DNA of 57,949 nt from Ruminococcaceae bacterium UBA6416. GTDB lineage: Bacteria; Bacillota; Clostridia; Oscillospirales; Acutalibacteraceae. A program made the translations under genes and the position numbers. Below the pieces are notes generated by a model, which saw only the letters and a program-made list of their open reading frames with translations, made no database searches and was not told where the DNA came from. The stretch covers positions 1 through 57,949 of the forward strand of contig DJPI01000013.1 in assembly GCA_002438505.1 (NCBI GenBank), in the 5' to 3' direction. Positions 14,714 to 24,225 of this stretch are shown piece by piece; the first letter of the stretch is position 1, and every line of letters begins with the position of its first letter.

Positions 14714-16098
14714 CAGATCACCTGCTCTTTTTCAATATAATACTTATCAAGAAATTCATCACTGATACGCTTCAGCTCGCTGCGCGGAAGGATTGAAAGA
14801 AGCTTCCAGCCAAGGTCAAGCGTTTCCTCAATGGTTCGGTCGGTTTCACTGCCCTGAGAAACATACTGCTTTTCAAATTCATCCGCAAACTCGGCGTAAA
14901 GCTTATCCATATCGGTCAGCGCCGCCTCACCGAGAATGACCATCAGCTCCTTTGCCTCTTTTCCGCGCGCATAGGCGGAGAAAAGCTGGTTCATTGTGCC
15001 TGAATGGTCGGCTCTTGTTTTGCCCTCGCCAATTCCCTTGTCCTTGAGTCTTGAAAGCGAGGGAAGAACGTCAATCGGCGGAACAATTCCCTTCCGGTAC
15101 AGCTCACGGGAAAGGATAATCTGACCTTCGGTGATGTAACCCGTGAGGTCGGGAATCGGGTGAGTCTTGTCATCCTCGGGCATTGTGAGAATGGGAATGA
15201 GGGTGATGCTTCCGCTTTTTCCGCGCTGCCTTCCCGCTCTTTCATAGATTGAAGCAAGGTCTGTGTACATATATCCGGGATAGCCGCGGCGGCCGGGAAC
15301 CTCTTTTCTTGCAGCGGAAACCTCACGCAGGGCGTCGGCATAGTTTGTGATGTCCGTCATTATGACAAGAACGTGCATTCCCTTGTCAAAGGCAAGATAC
15401 TCCGCGGCGGTGAGCGCCATTTTCGGCGTTGCAATGCGCTCGATTGCCGGGTCATTCGCAAGGTTTGAAAACATTACCGTTCTGTCAAGCGCACCGGTTT
15501 CACGGAAGGATTCGGCAAAAAAGTCCGCCTCCTCAAACGTGATTCCCATTGCGGCAAAAACAACCGCAAACTGCTCGTTCGTTCCGCGAACCTTCGCCTG
15601 ACGGGCAATCTGCGCCGCAAGCTGAGCGTGCGGAAGTCCCGAGGCGGAAAATATCGGGAGCTTCTGACCTCTGACAAGGGTGTTGAGTCCGTCAATGGCG
15701 GAGATTCCCGTTTGAATGAACTCCTGCGGATAGCTTCTTGCCGCCGGATTCATCGGCGTTCCGTTAACGTCCATGCGCTTTTCCGGAATGATGTCCGGTC
15801 CGCCGTCAATCGGGCGGCCGAGTCCGTCAAAAACGCGGCCGAGCATATCCTCCGATACGCCAAGCTCCATCTGACGGCCGAGGAAGCGCACCTTGCTTTC
15901 GGCAAGGTTGATTCCGACCGAGGACTCAAAAAGCTGAACAAGAGCGTTTTTTCCGTTGATTTCAAGGACACGGCAGCGGCGCTTTTCGCCGTTTTTCAGC
16001 TCAATTTCACCAAGCTCGTTGTATGCAACGCTTTCAACGTCACGAACAAGCATAAGCGGCCCCGCAACCTCTTCAATCGTTCTGTATTCTCTTGGCAT
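14713..16098 (-). CDS. ntpB: V-type ATPase subunit B
   Basis: 461 residues. It is the non-catalytic head subunit: where the A subunit has a P-loop, this protein has FSASGLPHAQLA. Other family landmarks are GRVFDGLGRPIDGG, GYPGYMYTDLA and ITLIPILTMPEDD. It forms the A3B3 ring with NtpA. The start overlaps the ntpA stop by one base. Confidence 0.97.
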   Translation of the reverse strand: MPREYRTIEEVAGPLMLVRDVESVAYNELGEIELKNGEKRRCRVLEINGKNALVQLFESSVGINLAESKVRFLGRQMELGVSEDMLGRVFDGLGRPIDGGPDIIPEKRMDVNGTPMNPAARSYPQEFIQTGISAIDGLNTLVRGQKLPIFSASGLPHAQLAAQIARQAKVRGTNEQFAVVFAAMGITFEEADFFAESFRETGALDRTVMFSNLANDPAIERIATPKMALTAAEYLAFDKGMHVLVIMTDITNYADALREVSAARKEVPGRRGYPGYMYTDLASIYERAGRQRGKSGSITLIPILTMPEDDKTHPIPDLTGYITEGQIILSRELYRKGIVPPIDVLPSLSRLKDKGIGEGKTRADHSGTMNQLFSAYARGKEAKELMVILGEAALTDMDKLYAEFADEFEKQYVSQGSETDRTIEETLDLGWKLLSILPRSELKRISDEFLDKYYIEKEQVI

Positions 16099-17867
16099 CA
16101 GTCGTCATCTCCCTGCTTTGCTTTTTCGAGTGATTCTTCAAGTTCAGCGATAATTTCATCGTACTCTTTTTCAATATTGTTTTCCTTAACATATTTGAAT
16201 CTTCCGATGCGCTCGCGGACGGGCATTGAAACAATTTTCAAAACATCGCCTCCGTTTTCAAGCGCAGAAAGAGACTTGGTGTAAAACTCAGTGACAAGGC
16301 GCATCATCAAAAGCTGCTTTTTGAGCGAGGAATAGGTGTCAACCTCATGGAAAGCGAGCTGATGCAAAAAGTCCTCGCGGACGGAACGCGCGGCCTCCAT
16401 TGTGAGTCTGTCCTTCGGCGAAAGGGCGTCCATTCCGACAAGCCTGACAATTTCCTCAAGCTCGGCCTCCTTTGAAAGAAGGCGCATAAGCTCAAGGCGA
16501 AGCTTTGTCCAATCAGAGCTGACGTTTTCATTGAACCATTTTCCGAGCGAATCGGCATAAAGCGAATAGCTTGTCAGCCAGTTAATTGCAGGAAAGTGCC
16601 GCTTATATGCAAGCGCGGAGTCAAGCCCCCAGAAAACCTTGACAATCCTCAGCGTTGCCTGAGTAACCGGCTCGGAGATGTCTCCTCCGGCCGGAGAGAC
16701 CGCACCGATAACGGAAAGTGCGCCAAGCCTTTCATCGCTTCCGCAGGGAACAACAAGACCGGCTCTTTCATAAAACTGCGCAAGACGCGAACCGAGATAG
16801 GCAGGATAACCCTCCTCACCCGGCATTTCCTCAAGCCGTCCGCTCATTTCACGCAGAGCTTCAGCCCAACGCGAGGTTGAGTCGGCCATGAGTGCAACGC
16901 TGTAGCCCATATCACGGAAGTATTCGGCAATGGTGATTCCGGTATAGATTGAAGCTTCACGGGCGGCAACGGGCATATCTGAGGTGTTTGCAATGAGCAC
17001 CGTGCGCTCCATGAGCGACTTGCCCGTGTGCGGGTCGATAAGTTCCGGGAACTCGTTGAGAACATCCGTCATTTCGTTTCCGCGTTCGCCGCAGCCGATG
17101 TAAACAACAATGTCCGCCTCGGCCCATTTTGCAAGCTGATGCTGAGTGACTGTTTTTCCGCTTCCGAACGGACCCGGAATCGCCGCAACGCCGCCCTTTG
17201 CAATCGGAAAAAGCGAGTCGATAACGCGCTGACCGGTAACAAGCGGCGCCTTGGGTGCAAGCTTCTTTTTATACGGCCGTTCTTTTCTTACCGGCCATTT
17301 CTGCATGAGGGTAACGGGATGAACCTCACCCTTGTCGTCCTCAATAATCGCAACGGTGTCCTCAACGGTACACATTCCCTTTGAAATTTCTCTGACCGTT
17401 CCGCGCAAATTCACCGGAAGCATAATTTTGTGGAGAACAATATCGGTTTCCTGAACCGTTCCAAGGACGTCTCCGCCAATGACCTTGTCTCCGGCCTTAA
17501 CGCTCGGGGTGAACTTCCATTGCTTTGTTCTGTCAAGCGCGGGAACCTCAATTCCCCTTGTGAGGTTTGAGCCGGCAATTTCCATAATTTTTTCAAGCGG
17601 CCTTTGAATACCGTCAAAAATTGAGCCAATGAGACCGGGACCGAGCTCAACGCTCATTGGTGCGCCGGTGGACTCAACTTCCTCCCCGGTGCGCAAGCCG
17701 CTTGTTTCCTCATAGACCTGAATTGACGCGCGGTCGCCGTGCATTTCAATAATCTCTCCGATAAGTCTTTCGGAGCTGACGCGGACAACGTCAAACATAT
17801 TGGCCTCTCTCATTCCGGAGGCAACAACAAGAGGACCCGAAATTTTTGTGATTGTTCCTTTATTCAT
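16098..17867 (-). CDS. ntpA: V-type ATPase catalytic subunit A
   Basis: 589 residues with the P-loop GPFGSGKT (about 233-240), the Walker B region, the catalytic Glu in GCGERGNEM, and the long non-homologous region near residues 110-200 that separates V-type A subunits from F-type beta. It hydrolyses ATP in the head, or makes ATP if the ion gradient drives it. It lies 18 bases after ntpG. Confidence 0.97.
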   Translation of the reverse strand: MNKGTITKISGPLVVASGMREANMFDVVRVSSERLIGEIIEMHGDRASIQVYEETSGLRTGEEVESTGAPMSVELGPGLIGSIFDGIQRPLEKIMEIAGSNLTRGIEVPALDRTKQWKFTPSVKAGDKVIGGDVLGTVQETDIVLHKIMLPVNLRGTVREISKGMCTVEDTVAIIEDDKGEVHPVTLMQKWPVRKERPYKKKLAPKAPLVTGQRVIDSLFPIAKGGVAAIPGPFGSGKTVTQHQLAKWAEADIVVYIGCGERGNEMTDVLNEFPELIDPHTGKSLMERTVLIANTSDMPVAAREASIYTGITIAEYFRDMGYSVALMADSTSRWAEALREMSGRLEEMPGEEGYPAYLGSRLAQFYERAGLVVPCGSDERLGALSVIGAVSPAGGDISEPVTQATLRIVKVFWGLDSALAYKRHFPAINWLTSYSLYADSLGKWFNENVSSDWTKLRLELMRLLSKEAELEEIVRLVGMDALSPKDRLTMEAARSVREDFLHQLAFHEVDTYSSLKKQLLMMRLVTEFYTKSLSALENGGDVLKIVSMPVRERIGRFKYVKENNIEKEYDEIIAELEESLEKAKQGDDD

Positions 17868-17885
17868 AGTCGATCACCCGGTTTC

Positions 17886-18194
17886 TTACAATATATCGCT
17901 GCCGACCGCCTGTTCAACAAATCGGCTGATTGAATTCATTCCCTCGCCGGTGTTTCCCCGTGCGCCCGGAATGAGCGTTATTGACGGAAGAGGCGCGGAA
18001 TTATATTTTTCAAGTTCACTTCCAAGCTCGGCGGAAAGCGCTTCGGTGAGAAAAATCACCGCATAGCCCTCCTCGCTCAGATGTTTGATGAGGCTCAAAG
18101 CCTCCTTTGCGTTTTCTGGAAGGAAAACGTCAATGCCTATTGAAGCAAAGCCGAGAACGCTGTCCCGGTCGCCTACTGCGGCAATTTTATACAT
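17886..18194 (-). CDS. ntpG: V-type ATPase subunit F (axle cap)
   Basis: 102 residues, starting IAAVGDRDSVLGFASIGID, the standard opening of this Rossmann-like small subunit, and containing AVIFLTEALS. It binds subunit D in the central stalk. Its start overlaps the end of ntpC by 8 bases. Confidence 0.93.
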   Translation of the reverse strand: MYKIAAVGDRDSVLGFASIGIDVFLPENAKEALSLIKHLSEEGYAVIFLTEALSAELGSELEKYNSAPLPSITLIPGARGNTGEGMNSISRFVEQAVGSDIL

Positions 18195-19152
18195 AAAGCG
18201 CTCTCACCCTTTCGCGGATTTTTTCCTCGGGAACGCCCGCCTGCTTTGCAAAAAGGACGGCACGAACCGTTTTCAGCTCGGCGGTCACGGCAAAGTAATA
18301 GGCCGCAACAGGCTCAAAGCCGAAAAAGACATACTTTGCCCTTTTCATAAGCTCGGTGACACGGTCATCAGCGGCCTTTTCAAACGCGGCAAAGCTTTGA
18401 GAAAGAAGCTCACCCTCTTTTGAATACGGCGTTTTTTTCAAGAATTCCAAAAGAGCCGCCGTTCCCTTTGCAGCCGCTTTTGAAAAAGCTTCAAGCTCAA
18501 GGTCGGACTCACCGGAGAGCGCGCTTTGAAGGAAAGCAAGGCTCTTTCCGGCCATGGCCGAACGGTACGCAATTTTAATGTCTGCGCAGGCCACAATGTA
18601 TTTTGCTGCGCTCATCAAAAGCTCACAGCCGCTGTCTTTTGAAAGGGCAAGAAAAATCTTCATTGCCGCTTTGTCCAAGATAATATCGGCGCTCTGGCCG
18701 TTTTCCGTCCGGCAGGCTGCGTCATATGCGCTTTTGGCAGGCTCGCGCATTGCACCCGGAAGCGAGCAAAAGTCATGCGCCTTCAAAGAAGCAACAAGGC
18801 CTTCAAGGTCAAGCGTTGTTGGATATGCAAAAAGCGAGAAGGCGTCCTTCCCCGTTATCATGCATTTAAGCGCAGCCTTGAGATTAAAAAAGTCATTTTG
18901 AACGCAGAGGACGCAAAGCCTTTCCTTTTCCGGAACACATTCGCAAAGGAGAGTCCAGAGCGCTTTTTGGCGGTTCTTGAGCAGTTCTTCAATTCCCTCG
19001 TCCTCGCCGCTCCAGCCGCACTCCTTGAGAACGGAAAGAGCCGCGGAAAGGTTCTTTGAAGCAATGAGCCGCTCAACATCACTTTTTGAAAGCAGTCGGC
19101 GCTCATTGGCTCTTATTCTTGCAACGGCGTAAGCGTAATCGGTATCTTTCAT
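18187..19152 (-). CDS. ntpC: V-type ATPase subunit C/AC39
   Basis: I start at 19152 (MKDTDYAYAVAR) because GGAGG lies 8 bases upstream; the frame extends to 19191 but then overlaps ntpE without a site. The 321-residue helical protein (YAVARIRANERRLLS, later TELMKRAKYVFFGFEPVAAYYFA) is the AC39-type linker that couples the shaft to the membrane ring. It lies between ntpE and ntpG, as in Enterococcus hirae. Confidence 0.93.
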   Translation of the reverse strand: MKDTDYAYAVARIRANERRLLSKSDVERLIASKNLSAALSVLKECGWSGEDEGIEELLKNRQKALWTLLCECVPEKERLCVLCVQNDFFNLKAALKCMITGKDAFSLFAYPTTLDLEGLVASLKAHDFCSLPGAMREPAKSAYDAACRTENGQSADIILDKAAMKIFLALSKDSGCELLMSAAKYIVACADIKIAYRSAMAGKSLAFLQSALSGESDLELEAFSKAAAKGTAALLEFLKKTPYSKEGELLSQSFAAFEKAADDRVTELMKRAKYVFFGFEPVAAYYFAVTAELKTVRAVLFAKQAGVPEEKIRERVRALYV

Positions 19153-19166
19153 TTCTTCGCCTCCGC

Positions 19167-19760
19167 TCAGTCTGAAAAAAGTTCTCTGCAAAGCTCATCG
19201 CGCAGAAGGTCATGCTTTTCGTCAAAAATCGCGCGGAAAGTGCAGTTGACCTCCATTTCGCCATACACCAAAACAAAGCCGTTTTCAATCTCCTTCGGCT
19301 CTTTTGAAAGGCGGACGGCGCCCTTTTCATATATTAGAGAGTTAACGCTCTCTTCAAAATCTTCGGGAACGCGCTCAAGGTCGCGCTTTGAAAGATACAT
19401 CACACCCTCACCGTTCACGGCATTCTTTTCGCAAAGGGAAAGAAGCAGCGCAAAATACTCCTCACTCTCCATCGCCTCAATTTTTTCATATGCGGCGGCG
19501 ATAATGTCGTTAACAATGGCGTTTTTGACCTCAAGATAGCGCGTTTTTGTCACGGTCTCGGCCGCGGATTTTGCCATGGCGTCCTTCCGTGCGGCCTCAA
19601 TGCGGCCTTTTTCAATAACTTCTTCAGCTTTTTTTTGAGCCTTTGTTTTGGCCTCGGCAATAATTTCGTTGCCTTCTCTTTTGGCCTCGGCAATGATTGA
19701 ATTGCATTTTTCAAGGCTTTCCTGCCGGATTTTTTCAATGATTTTTTCAATTCCGGTCAA
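19167..19760 (-). CDS. ntpE: V-type ATPase peripheral stalk subunit E
   Basis: 197 residues. The first ~110 are a long charged helix with the repeating Ala/Glu/Lys pattern of the stalk coiled coil (KCNSIIAEAKREGNEIIAEA). The C-terminal half is the globular domain that caps the head, including VNCTFRAIFDEKHDLLRDELC. It pairs with the small helical subunit encoded at 22331-22645. Confidence 0.92.
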   Translation of the reverse strand: MTGIEKIIEKIRQESLEKCNSIIAEAKREGNEIIAEAKTKAQKKAEEVIEKGRIEAARKDAMAKSAAETVTKTRYLEVKNAIVNDIIAAAYEKIEAMESEEYFALLLSLCEKNAVNGEGVMYLSKRDLERVPEDFEESVNSLIYEKGAVRLSKEPKEIENGFVLVYGEMEVNCTFRAIFDEKHDLLRDELCRELFSD

Positions 19761-19798
19761 AAAGTATCACTCCTTCCGGATGGGTAATTTTAATTATC

Positions 19799-20278
19799 TC
19801 AGCCGACACTGACGCTGAGAACCGCAAGAAGCGAGATAAGGAACGGAAGAATTGCATAGAACTCAACAAGAGAAGCCATTGTTATTGCCTTTCCGACCTG
19901 GTCAGGTTTTTTGGCAATGAGGCTGACACCGGCGGCAGCAACTTTTCCCTGATGGATTGCGGAAAAAAGTCCGGCAACGGCAATCGGAAGACAGGAAACA
20001 AGGTAATACATTCCCTGCTGCCAGGTAAGCTCGGCCGGTGAACCGCCGAGAACGCCGACATTGACAAGCACCAGAATTGCAATAAGGAAGCCGTAAAGAC
20101 CCTGAGTTCCGGGAAGAAGCTGAAGAATGAGCACCTTTCCGAACATTGAGGGATCCTCAGAAAGAAGTCCGGCGGCCGCCTGACCGGCGAGGCCGACACC
20201 CTTCGCGGAACCGCAGCCTGCAAGAATAACGGCAGCAGCCGCTCCGAGAATTGCAAGAGCCAAACCTAAGTTAATCAT
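19799..20278 (-). CDS. ntpK: V-type ATPase rotor ring subunit K, Na+ type
   Basis: 159 residues with four membrane helices in two hairpins, the duplicated 16-kDa form. The ligands that bind Na+ in Enterococcus hirae NtpK (Leu61, Thr64, Gln65, Gln110, Glu139) are all here: LLPGTQG gives Leu55, Thr58 and Gln59; IHQGKVAAAG gives Gln110; VEFYAIL gives Glu139. Only one ion-binding Glu is present per four helices, as in E. hirae. This predicts sodium rather than proton transport. The stop overlaps nothing; ntpE follows after 38 bases. Confidence 0.95.
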   Translation of the reverse strand: MINLGLALAILGAAAAVILAGCGSAKGVGLAGQAAAGLLSEDPSMFGKVLILQLLPGTQGLYGFLIAILVLVNVGVLGGSPAELTWQQGMYYLVSCLPIAVAGLFSAIHQGKVAAAGVSLIAKKPDQVGKAITMASLVEFYAILPFLISLLAVLSVSVG

Positions 20279-22259
20279 TGATTATATCCTCCTTGATTTT
20301 AAAGTGTTTGAGATTAATTTTGAACGGAGTAAAAATCCGTCCGCCGCCCTCATAAAATTTTGAGAAAAACTCAACATACTGGAGCCTGCTTGTGTGAACA
20401 TAGGTTCCGATGAGGTTGACGGAAATGTTGACCGCGTGACCAACAAGGAAAACGGGAATGAACAAAAGAATGTTTGAAAACATTGCCGCAAGCATATTGA
20501 CAACATTCGCAATAACGCCCGTGACAAGACCGAGGGCAAGAAGCCTTGAATATGAAAGTATATCTCCGAGATAGCCCGTTGTTGTGTTATAAAGGCCGTA
20601 AAGACCGCCGCCGAGCTTTCCGAGGATGTTCTTTGCGCTGCGGCCCCCCGTCAGAACAATAAGCACCGCGCCAATGGCAAGAAGCTTGAGACCGAGGCTT
20701 TTGACCGACGGAGAAACCTCCGTCAGCAGGCTTGCACCGAAGGAAGCAAACCCGGCAACAAAAACCATCACCGGAACAACGTCGCAGAACGCCGCAAGCC
20801 ACTGTCTCCTTTTTGCAAGCATATAAAAGCGTATGCAAAGGCCGGCATAAAGATGGGCAAGGCCGAACGCAAAGGAAAACATCAAAAGCTTCATGCTGTT
20901 TTCAACCGGAGTGAACCAGATTGCAAGGTCAGGCCCCTTTTCCCAGCCGAGGAAGGTTGTGCAAATTGTCGGAATCAAATCTCCAAACCAGCCGCCGAAA
21001 AGCGCACCCCAAATCATTGTTGAAATTCCGCACCAAAAAACGAAGCTGACGGTTTTTCCTTTTTCGCCAGAGATTTTCAGCTTGAATTTTGCAACAAGAG
21101 CCGCAATAACCATCAAAAGTCCGTATCCGGCGTCAGAGAGCATCAAGCCGAACAGTGCGTAATAAAAAACAGACATCACGGGGTTCGGGTCAATGTCATT
21201 GTTGGACGGCGGCGAATACATATTGCTGATGCTTTCAACACCGGCGGCAAAGGGCCGGTTTTCAATCAGAACCGGAACGTCTTCTTTTTCAAAGTCCGGC
21301 TCAAAAACATTCATCTGCGCCGTGAAGCGCCGCTCAATTTCAAATTTAAGCTGTTCGCTGTCGCGCTCGGGAACAAAGCCCTCAAGATAAATCGCCCGCT
21401 CGCTCGTTGCGGCAAGGGAGAGCGCATCGTATTTTGATTTTCGGTTTTCATAGCACTCGGAAAGGAGCCGGATTTTGTCGTAATACGAGACATAGGATGA
21501 AATTTCAAGCTCATACTTTGAGATATTCTCACGGCATTCACAGATTTTTTCCTCGCACTTTTTGATTGCCGCGGACGGAAGAGTGCCAACGGGGTTATCG
21601 GGCTTAACAAATCCGTTCTCCCTCAGCGCCGTTTCAATGGCCTGCGAATCCTCATGAAAGCAAAAAACAACAACGCAGGTCTGCGTCTTTTCGCTGCTTA
21701 TCACATCAACGTCAATGCCGTCCGTTTCCGGCGCGGACGCGGCAAGAAGAGCAAGAATTTTTTCCTTTGAAAGCTCCTCTTTGAAATATCCGATGAAAAC
21801 GGAAGAGCTCTGCGTTCTGCGGCAGCTCATCGGAATGTCAAGCTTTTCCCACGGTCTGTAATAATCGGCAAGGGTCTGCTGTCTGACAATCTCCGCGTTT
21901 TCAAAGGCTATACTTTCGCAAAGGGAGTCAATTTTGTCGCAGACAAGCATGATTTCATCGGCGCTGTCGCAAACACTGCGGTATTCCTGAAGTTCAATTT
22001 CCGTGCAGTCGGAAAACGAGGCAAGAAAACTCTTTTTAATTTTGCAGTATTTTTCAAGTGCCTCGGCGCATTTTTGCGCTTTTGCGCTTTTGCGCTCAAA
22101 GCTTTTGCAAAGCGGTTCTGTCCGATATGACAGAAGTCCGTCCGAAACCGGAACGGATGAAAGCTCGGTCGTTCCGCAGCGCTGAAGAAAGTCAATGAGT
22201 CGGCGGCTTTCCTCCAAAATGGCTGCAATTTCAAAACGGACAAGCTTGATTTTGGCCAA
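20271..22259 (-). CDS. ntpI: V-type ATPase membrane stator subunit I
   Basis: 662 residues. The N-terminal ~340 are a cytoplasmic arm rich in coiled coil, and the C-terminal ~320 hold about seven helices. Family landmarks include LMLSDAGYGLLM, GGWFGDL and DILSYSRLLALGL, which contains the essential Arg that faces the rotor. The subunit forms the ion half-channels. It overlaps ntpK by 8 bases. Confidence 0.95.
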   Translation of the reverse strand: MAKIKLVRFEIAAILEESRRLIDFLQRCGTTELSSVPVSDGLLSYRTEPLCKSFERKSAKAQKCAEALEKYCKIKKSFLASFSDCTEIELQEYRSVCDSADEIMLVCDKIDSLCESIAFENAEIVRQQTLADYYRPWEKLDIPMSCRRTQSSSVFIGYFKEELSKEKILALLAASAPETDGIDVDVISSEKTQTCVVVFCFHEDSQAIETALRENGFVKPDNPVGTLPSAAIKKCEEKICECRENISKYELEISSYVSYYDKIRLLSECYENRKSKYDALSLAATSERAIYLEGFVPERDSEQLKFEIERRFTAQMNVFEPDFEKEDVPVLIENRPFAAGVESISNMYSPPSNNDIDPNPVMSVFYYALFGLMLSDAGYGLLMVIAALVAKFKLKISGEKGKTVSFVFWCGISTMIWGALFGGWFGDLIPTICTTFLGWEKGPDLAIWFTPVENSMKLLMFSFAFGLAHLYAGLCIRFYMLAKRRQWLAAFCDVVPVMVFVAGFASFGASLLTEVSPSVKSLGLKLLAIGAVLIVLTGGRSAKNILGKLGGGLYGLYNTTTGYLGDILSYSRLLALGLVTGVIANVVNMLAAMFSNILLFIPVFLVGHAVNISVNLIGTYVHTSRLQYVEFFSKFYEGGGRIFTPFKINLKHFKIKEDIIND

Positions 22260-22330
22260 AACGAAACACCTCCTTTGAAATGTTTCCTCTTTCCGCCGGG
22301 CAAAAAGCTCTCCGGCGGTTCATATATTAA

Positions 22331-22645
22331 TCAGTCATTACAAATCTTTTTCAAAACAAGGTCAATGGCTTTGTCATATTTTTTCTCCATTTCGGAGATA
22401 ACCTTTTTTTCGCGCAAATCGGCAAGGCGGTTCGCCTGTTTAAGCGTTCCCTCGGCGGCAATCTCCGCCTCTGAAACAAAAAGCGCAGCCTCGCTTTTTG
22501 CGGTTTCAAGCGCCGCTCTGAAAAAGATGTCGGCCTGCTCGTTTGCATAATCGATGATTTCATCGGCTTCCTTTTGAGCTGAGGCCTCGTTTTTTCTTGC
22601 TGCGGATTCGGCTTTAAGAATTTCACCAATCATTTCAGACGCCAT
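22331..22645 (-). CDS. ntpF: V-type ATPase small peripheral stalk subunit (G/H type)
   Basis: 104 residues, all helical, with Ala/Glu/Lys repeats (EILKAESAARKNEASAQKEADEII). This is the size and pattern of E. hirae NtpF / archaeal AhaH, the partner of subunit E in the outer stalk. The position at the head of the subunit genes matches the ntp operon order F-I-K-E-C-G-A-B-D. Its start lies inside the end of the kinase gene (11-base overlap), tying the kinase to the operon. Confidence 0.85.
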   Translation of the reverse strand: MASEMIGEILKAESAARKNEASAQKEADEIIDYANEQADIFFRAALETAKSEAALFVSEAEIAAEGTLKQANRLADLREKKVISEMEKKYDKAIDLVLKKICND

Positions 22646-24002
22646 AGAATAAATGTCCTCCGTAAATCATCAGAGTGTTTGAAACGGCGTTCACCGCCTG
22701 TGAGATGGTGGTTCCGGTGTCTCCCCTCATTTTCATTGCAACCGAGGCAATGAAAAGAACAAGAAGAACAAGGGCAATCACGGCAAGGATTATTGTTTTG
22801 CGCATTGAAGCGGCGACAGGAGGCTGCTTTTTCCGCGCAGCGGGAAGCGTCTCAAAATTGCCCGGCCTTTTTTTGCGTACCTTCACTTCTTTTCCGGCGT
22901 AATCCATCGGGGTGACGTTCGGAATCTGAATTTCCTCGCGCAGAGAAACGGCTCTTTGAGGCTTTTCCGGCGCAATTTCAGGCTCCAAAGCCGCCTTTTC
23001 CGGCACCGGAGGAACATGAGCTTCCTCCTTCTTTTCGGAAACGGAGTAAACATCGTCATACACGGTTTCTTCAAACGGCTTTTTTTCAAGCGCGTTTTTG
23101 AGGTCGGAGAGCATCTGCTTTGGTGAAAGATAGCGCTCTTCAATTTTATATGCGCAGGCCTTTTTGATAATTCTGAACAGCGCCTCATCGCAAAGCGCAG
23201 GCTCCGGCAGCTCCTCGCCGGAAAGGCGCCTTTTCATCGAATCATCAAGGGAGCTGACCGTCACCTTCTGAGGATAAGGCTCAGTGAACGGAAGTCGGCC
23301 GCGATTGATGAGTGAATAAAGAACAAGACCGAGGGAATAGGTGTCAACGGTTGAGTTGACGTTCCCGGTTGCAATGAACTCCGGCGCCATGTAATAGCGT
23401 GTGCGCTTGAACGCAAGCGAGCTTTTTGACGGCTCAAGACAGCTGAACGAACCGAAATCGCCGAGCTTGCAAATTCCCTTTTCATCAAAAAGAATGTTTT
23501 CCGGCTTGAGATTCGGATAGATATAGCCGAAATCACGGCAGCGGGCAAGCGAACGGCAGATTGAAACGCCGATTCTCAGCGTTTCGTCAAGGGTGAAAGA
23601 GAATTCGGAAAGGAGATCGGTCAGCGAACGGGCGCGCTCAAGGCGAATAAGAATTGCATAGCCCTTTCCGTCACTGGTACGGCGAGTTTCCCATTGCTCA
23701 TATTTCACAAAACGCTTTCCGTTGTCAACCTTTTGAATAACGGCGATATTATCGGTTATATTTTTAATCACCGTTTCAAAGAAGCTTTCATCGCTGCCGT
23801 CAGACTCGTCCTTTTCAACAATGGTGTTGAATGACTTTTTTTCGCTGCGGTTTTCACCGAGGCGGATCATTTTGAGAACCGAGTGTTCCTCGCTTCCATC
23901 GGCGTTTTTTCTGACTATTGAATAAACCTTTCCGTCAGTTCCGGAGCCTATCTGTTTTTCGGTATACCAATTTTCAAAGACTGGATCAAAAGATTGCGGC
24001 AT
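22635..24002 (-). CDS. atypical Ser/Thr protein kinase-like membrane protein
   Basis: 455 residues. The N-terminal kinase fold has a glycine loop IGSGTDGKVY (18-27), the ATP-anchoring Lys in VLKMI (Lys44), a DFG motif (182-184) and MAPEF (205-209). The catalytic loop reads Y162-P163-N164-LKPEN where active kinases have HRDLKPEN, so the catalytic Asp is Asn and the His and Arg are missing. Pseudokinase or very weak kinase is the straightforward prediction. An acidic and Pro-rich linker (about 310-400) leads to one membrane helix (403-423) and a ~30-residue outer tail. There are no PASTA repeats. First gene of the V-ATPase operon and overlapping ntpF, so it may sense or regulate the pump. Confidence 0.85.
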   Translation of the reverse strand: MPQSFDPVFENWYTEKQIGSGTDGKVYSIVRKNADGSEEHSVLKMIRLGENRSEKKSFNTIVEKDESDGSDESFFETVIKNITDNIAVIQKVDNGKRFVKYEQWETRRTSDGKGYAILIRLERARSLTDLLSEFSFTLDETLRIGVSICRSLARCRDFGYIYPNLKPENILFDEKGICKLGDFGSFSCLEPSKSSLAFKRTRYYMAPEFIATGNVNSTVDTYSLGLVLYSLINRGRLPFTEPYPQKVTVSSLDDSMKRRLSGEELPEPALCDEALFRIIKKACAYKIEERYLSPKQMLSDLKNALEKKPFEETVYDDVYSVSEKKEEAHVPPVPEKAALEPEIAPEKPQRAVSLREEIQIPNVTPMDYAGKEVKVRKKRPGNFETLPAARKKQPPVAASMRKTIILAVIALVLLVLFIASVAMKMRGDTGTTISQAVNAVSNTLMIYGGHLFYGV

Positions 24003-24075
24003 TTAAACTTCCTCCGTATATATAATAATGAATCAGTCGGTCATAATCAAAAGCGCATTGCGCCTATTCTCAAGT

Positions 24076-24084
24076 ATTATACCA
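24076..24084 (-). promoter_or_regulatory. extended -10 promoter of the V-ATPase operon
   Basis: Minus strand TGGTATAAT (TG-n-TATAAT). No good -35 box at the right distance. It gives a leader of about 65 bases before the kinase gene. Confidence 0.5.
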
Positions 24085-24182
24085 TATCCTGTGCTCAAAA
24101 ACCACTTTTTTTACACTTTTTTTTGAAAATATTGTGCTTTGCGGAAGTCCGTTTTCAAGTGTCCGTTTTATCTTTCTTCAAC

Positions 24183-24219
24183 AATAAAACGGGAGCCGCC
24201 TTTAAAGGCAACCCCCGTT
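24183..24219 (-). terminator. terminator after the CorC-type gene
   Basis: AACGGG and CCCGTT outer arms with GCCTTT/AAAGGC inside; on the minus strand it is followed by TTTTATT. Confidence 0.75.
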
Positions 24220-24225
24220 CCTGTT

